Shown: positions 63,768 to 64,000 of the stretch, piece by piece
How the letters are laid out: each line of letters starts with the position of its first letter
Numbering within the stretch: the first letter of the stretch is position 1
Assembly: GCF_000513195.1 (NCBI RefSeq)
Contig: NZ_CBVI010000048.1
Location: 46,041 to 110,040 of the forward strand
Source: Bacteroides timonensis
Lineage (GTDB): Bacteria; Bacteroidota; Bacteroidia; Bacteroidales; Bacteroidaceae
Reading direction: 5' to 3'
Length of the DNA: 64,000 nucleotides
Program-made: the position numbers and the translations under genes
The notes under the pieces: generated by a model
The model's database searches: none
What the model saw: only the letters and a program-made list of their open reading frames with translations
Told to the model about the DNA's origin: nothing

Positions 63768-63793
63768 TAGCAAGTTTATTAATCATATCTTTT

Positions 63794-63940
63794 ATGAGCA
63801 AAAGTATAGAACATAAGAAGAAGTCTGTCTTCCAACGAATATTGGAAGATAAGAGAGCTATACGCAAATGTGTTCAAGAGGGAGGTGATGTTAAAAAATT
63901 AGCTAAAGAACGTGGAATTAAGTTCTCAACTCCCTTATGA
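63794..63940 (+). CDS. Small Bacteroides protein, 48 residues
   Basis: MSKSIEHKKKSVFQRILEDK, then RAIRKCVQEGGDVKKLAKER and GIKFSTPL. This pattern (KK.vFqrIL.Dk.AI...i.egg.lk.la.erGIkFatPL) is a recurring small protein in Bacteroides. It precedes, with a 29-base overlap, a second frame. Such couples are often thought to be toxin-antitoxin-like, but I know of no proof. Confidence 0.6.
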   Translation: MSKSIEHKKKSVFQRILEDKRAIRKCVQEGGDVKKLAKERGIKFSTPL

Positions 63941-64000
63941 AGTTACAGAAGAAAGTGAATGGAACTATTCCTTTATAACTAAGCATGGCATTGTTTACCA
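63912..64000 (+). CDS. Partner of the small gene, partial at window end (DUF6169-like?)
   Basis: Open frame from GTG 63912: VELSSQLPYEVTEESEWNYS then FITKHGIVY, cut by the window edge. The 'PYEv...W.YsFiT..GI.Y' pattern resembles DUF6169 proteins of Bacteroides. Start uncertain; it overlaps the end of the 48-residue gene. Confidence 0.45.
   Translation, partial: MELSSQLPYEVTEESEWNYSFITKHGIVY

Noticed and set aside
1..64000. tRNA or rRNA genes
   Set aside because: I saw no tRNA T-loop or rRNA signature on reading; a covariance search would be needed to exclude them fully.

Overview
The window looks like chromosomal DNA of a gut Bacteroides (Bacteroidales). The grounds are the promoter motif TAnnTTTG upstream of many genes, a SusC/SusD pair with FecR and ECF sigma regulators, fimbrillin-type lipoproteins, and a capsule locus headed by upxY and upxZ behind an invertible promoter. 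I cannot name the species from sequence alone.

Layout. 1-4.3 kb (minus strand): RicT/PSP1-type protein (cut by the window edge), holB, metF and a fimbrillin-like lipoprotein. 4.7-8.6 kb (plus): metA (with the Glu111 that marks acetyl-CoA users), a U32-family protein like RlhA, and a membrane protein with SH3-like and zinc-ribbon parts. 8.8-12 kb (minus): a TonB-dependent receptor behind a LuxR-type regulator with a His-rich linker. 12.1-18.2 kb (plus): a 2-oxoacid dehydrogenase operon (E3, lipoate ligase, E2, fused E1 alpha-beta) ending in flavodoxin. 18.2-31.5 kb (minus): a polysaccharide utilization locus: ECF sigma, FecR, SusC with an STN domain, SusD, GH105, DUF2264 and GH2, followed by a decayed GH78 rhamnosidase. 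31.8-36.4 kb (minus): FAD oxidoreductase, a GxxExxY nuclease-like gene inside inverted repeats, radA and ansA. 36.6-42.2 kb (plus): thr leader, thrA, apgM, thrC. 42.2-45.9 kb (minus): an XRE/ImmA/PIN cassette and small DnaA-type accessory or DUF genes of unknown role. 46.1-63.7 kb (plus): the capsule locus. 63.8 kb to the end: a small gene pair with its own promoter.

How the genes work together. metF and metA serve methionine synthesis. The thr operon makes homoserine and threonine, and homoserine is also the MetA substrate. In the PUL, glycan bound by SusC/D is signalled through STN-FecR-sigma to induce the lytic enzymes; GH105 and the GH78 remnant point to a rhamnose- and uronate-containing target. 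The capsule locus encodes Wzx and Wzy, glycosyltransferases, a route to a dTDP-3-amino-3,6-dideoxyhexose (FdtA, a DegT aminotransferase and an acyltransferase), an unusual MaoC/CitE/LUD acyl-metabolism cassette, and UDP-glucuronate, UDP-galacturonate and GDP-4-keto-6-deoxymannose synthesis. Its promoter, as read here, points away from the capsule genes (OFF).

The most unusual content is not a standard gene. (1) A family of palindromic elements has arms made of repeated heptamers. Some copies sit between genes, and others lie in frame inside apgM, thrC and an FAD oxidoreductase, or supply the N-terminus of a lipoprotein; several share a core resembling ATAGCGCAGC. (2) Three unrelated-sequence arrays have exactly 22-bp periodicity, each just downstream of a minus-strand gene. 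(3) Two capsule genes are broken at 8-base homopolymers, and a small gene at a 7-A run, all restored by one added base. This suggests either phase variation or a systematic sequencing undercall.
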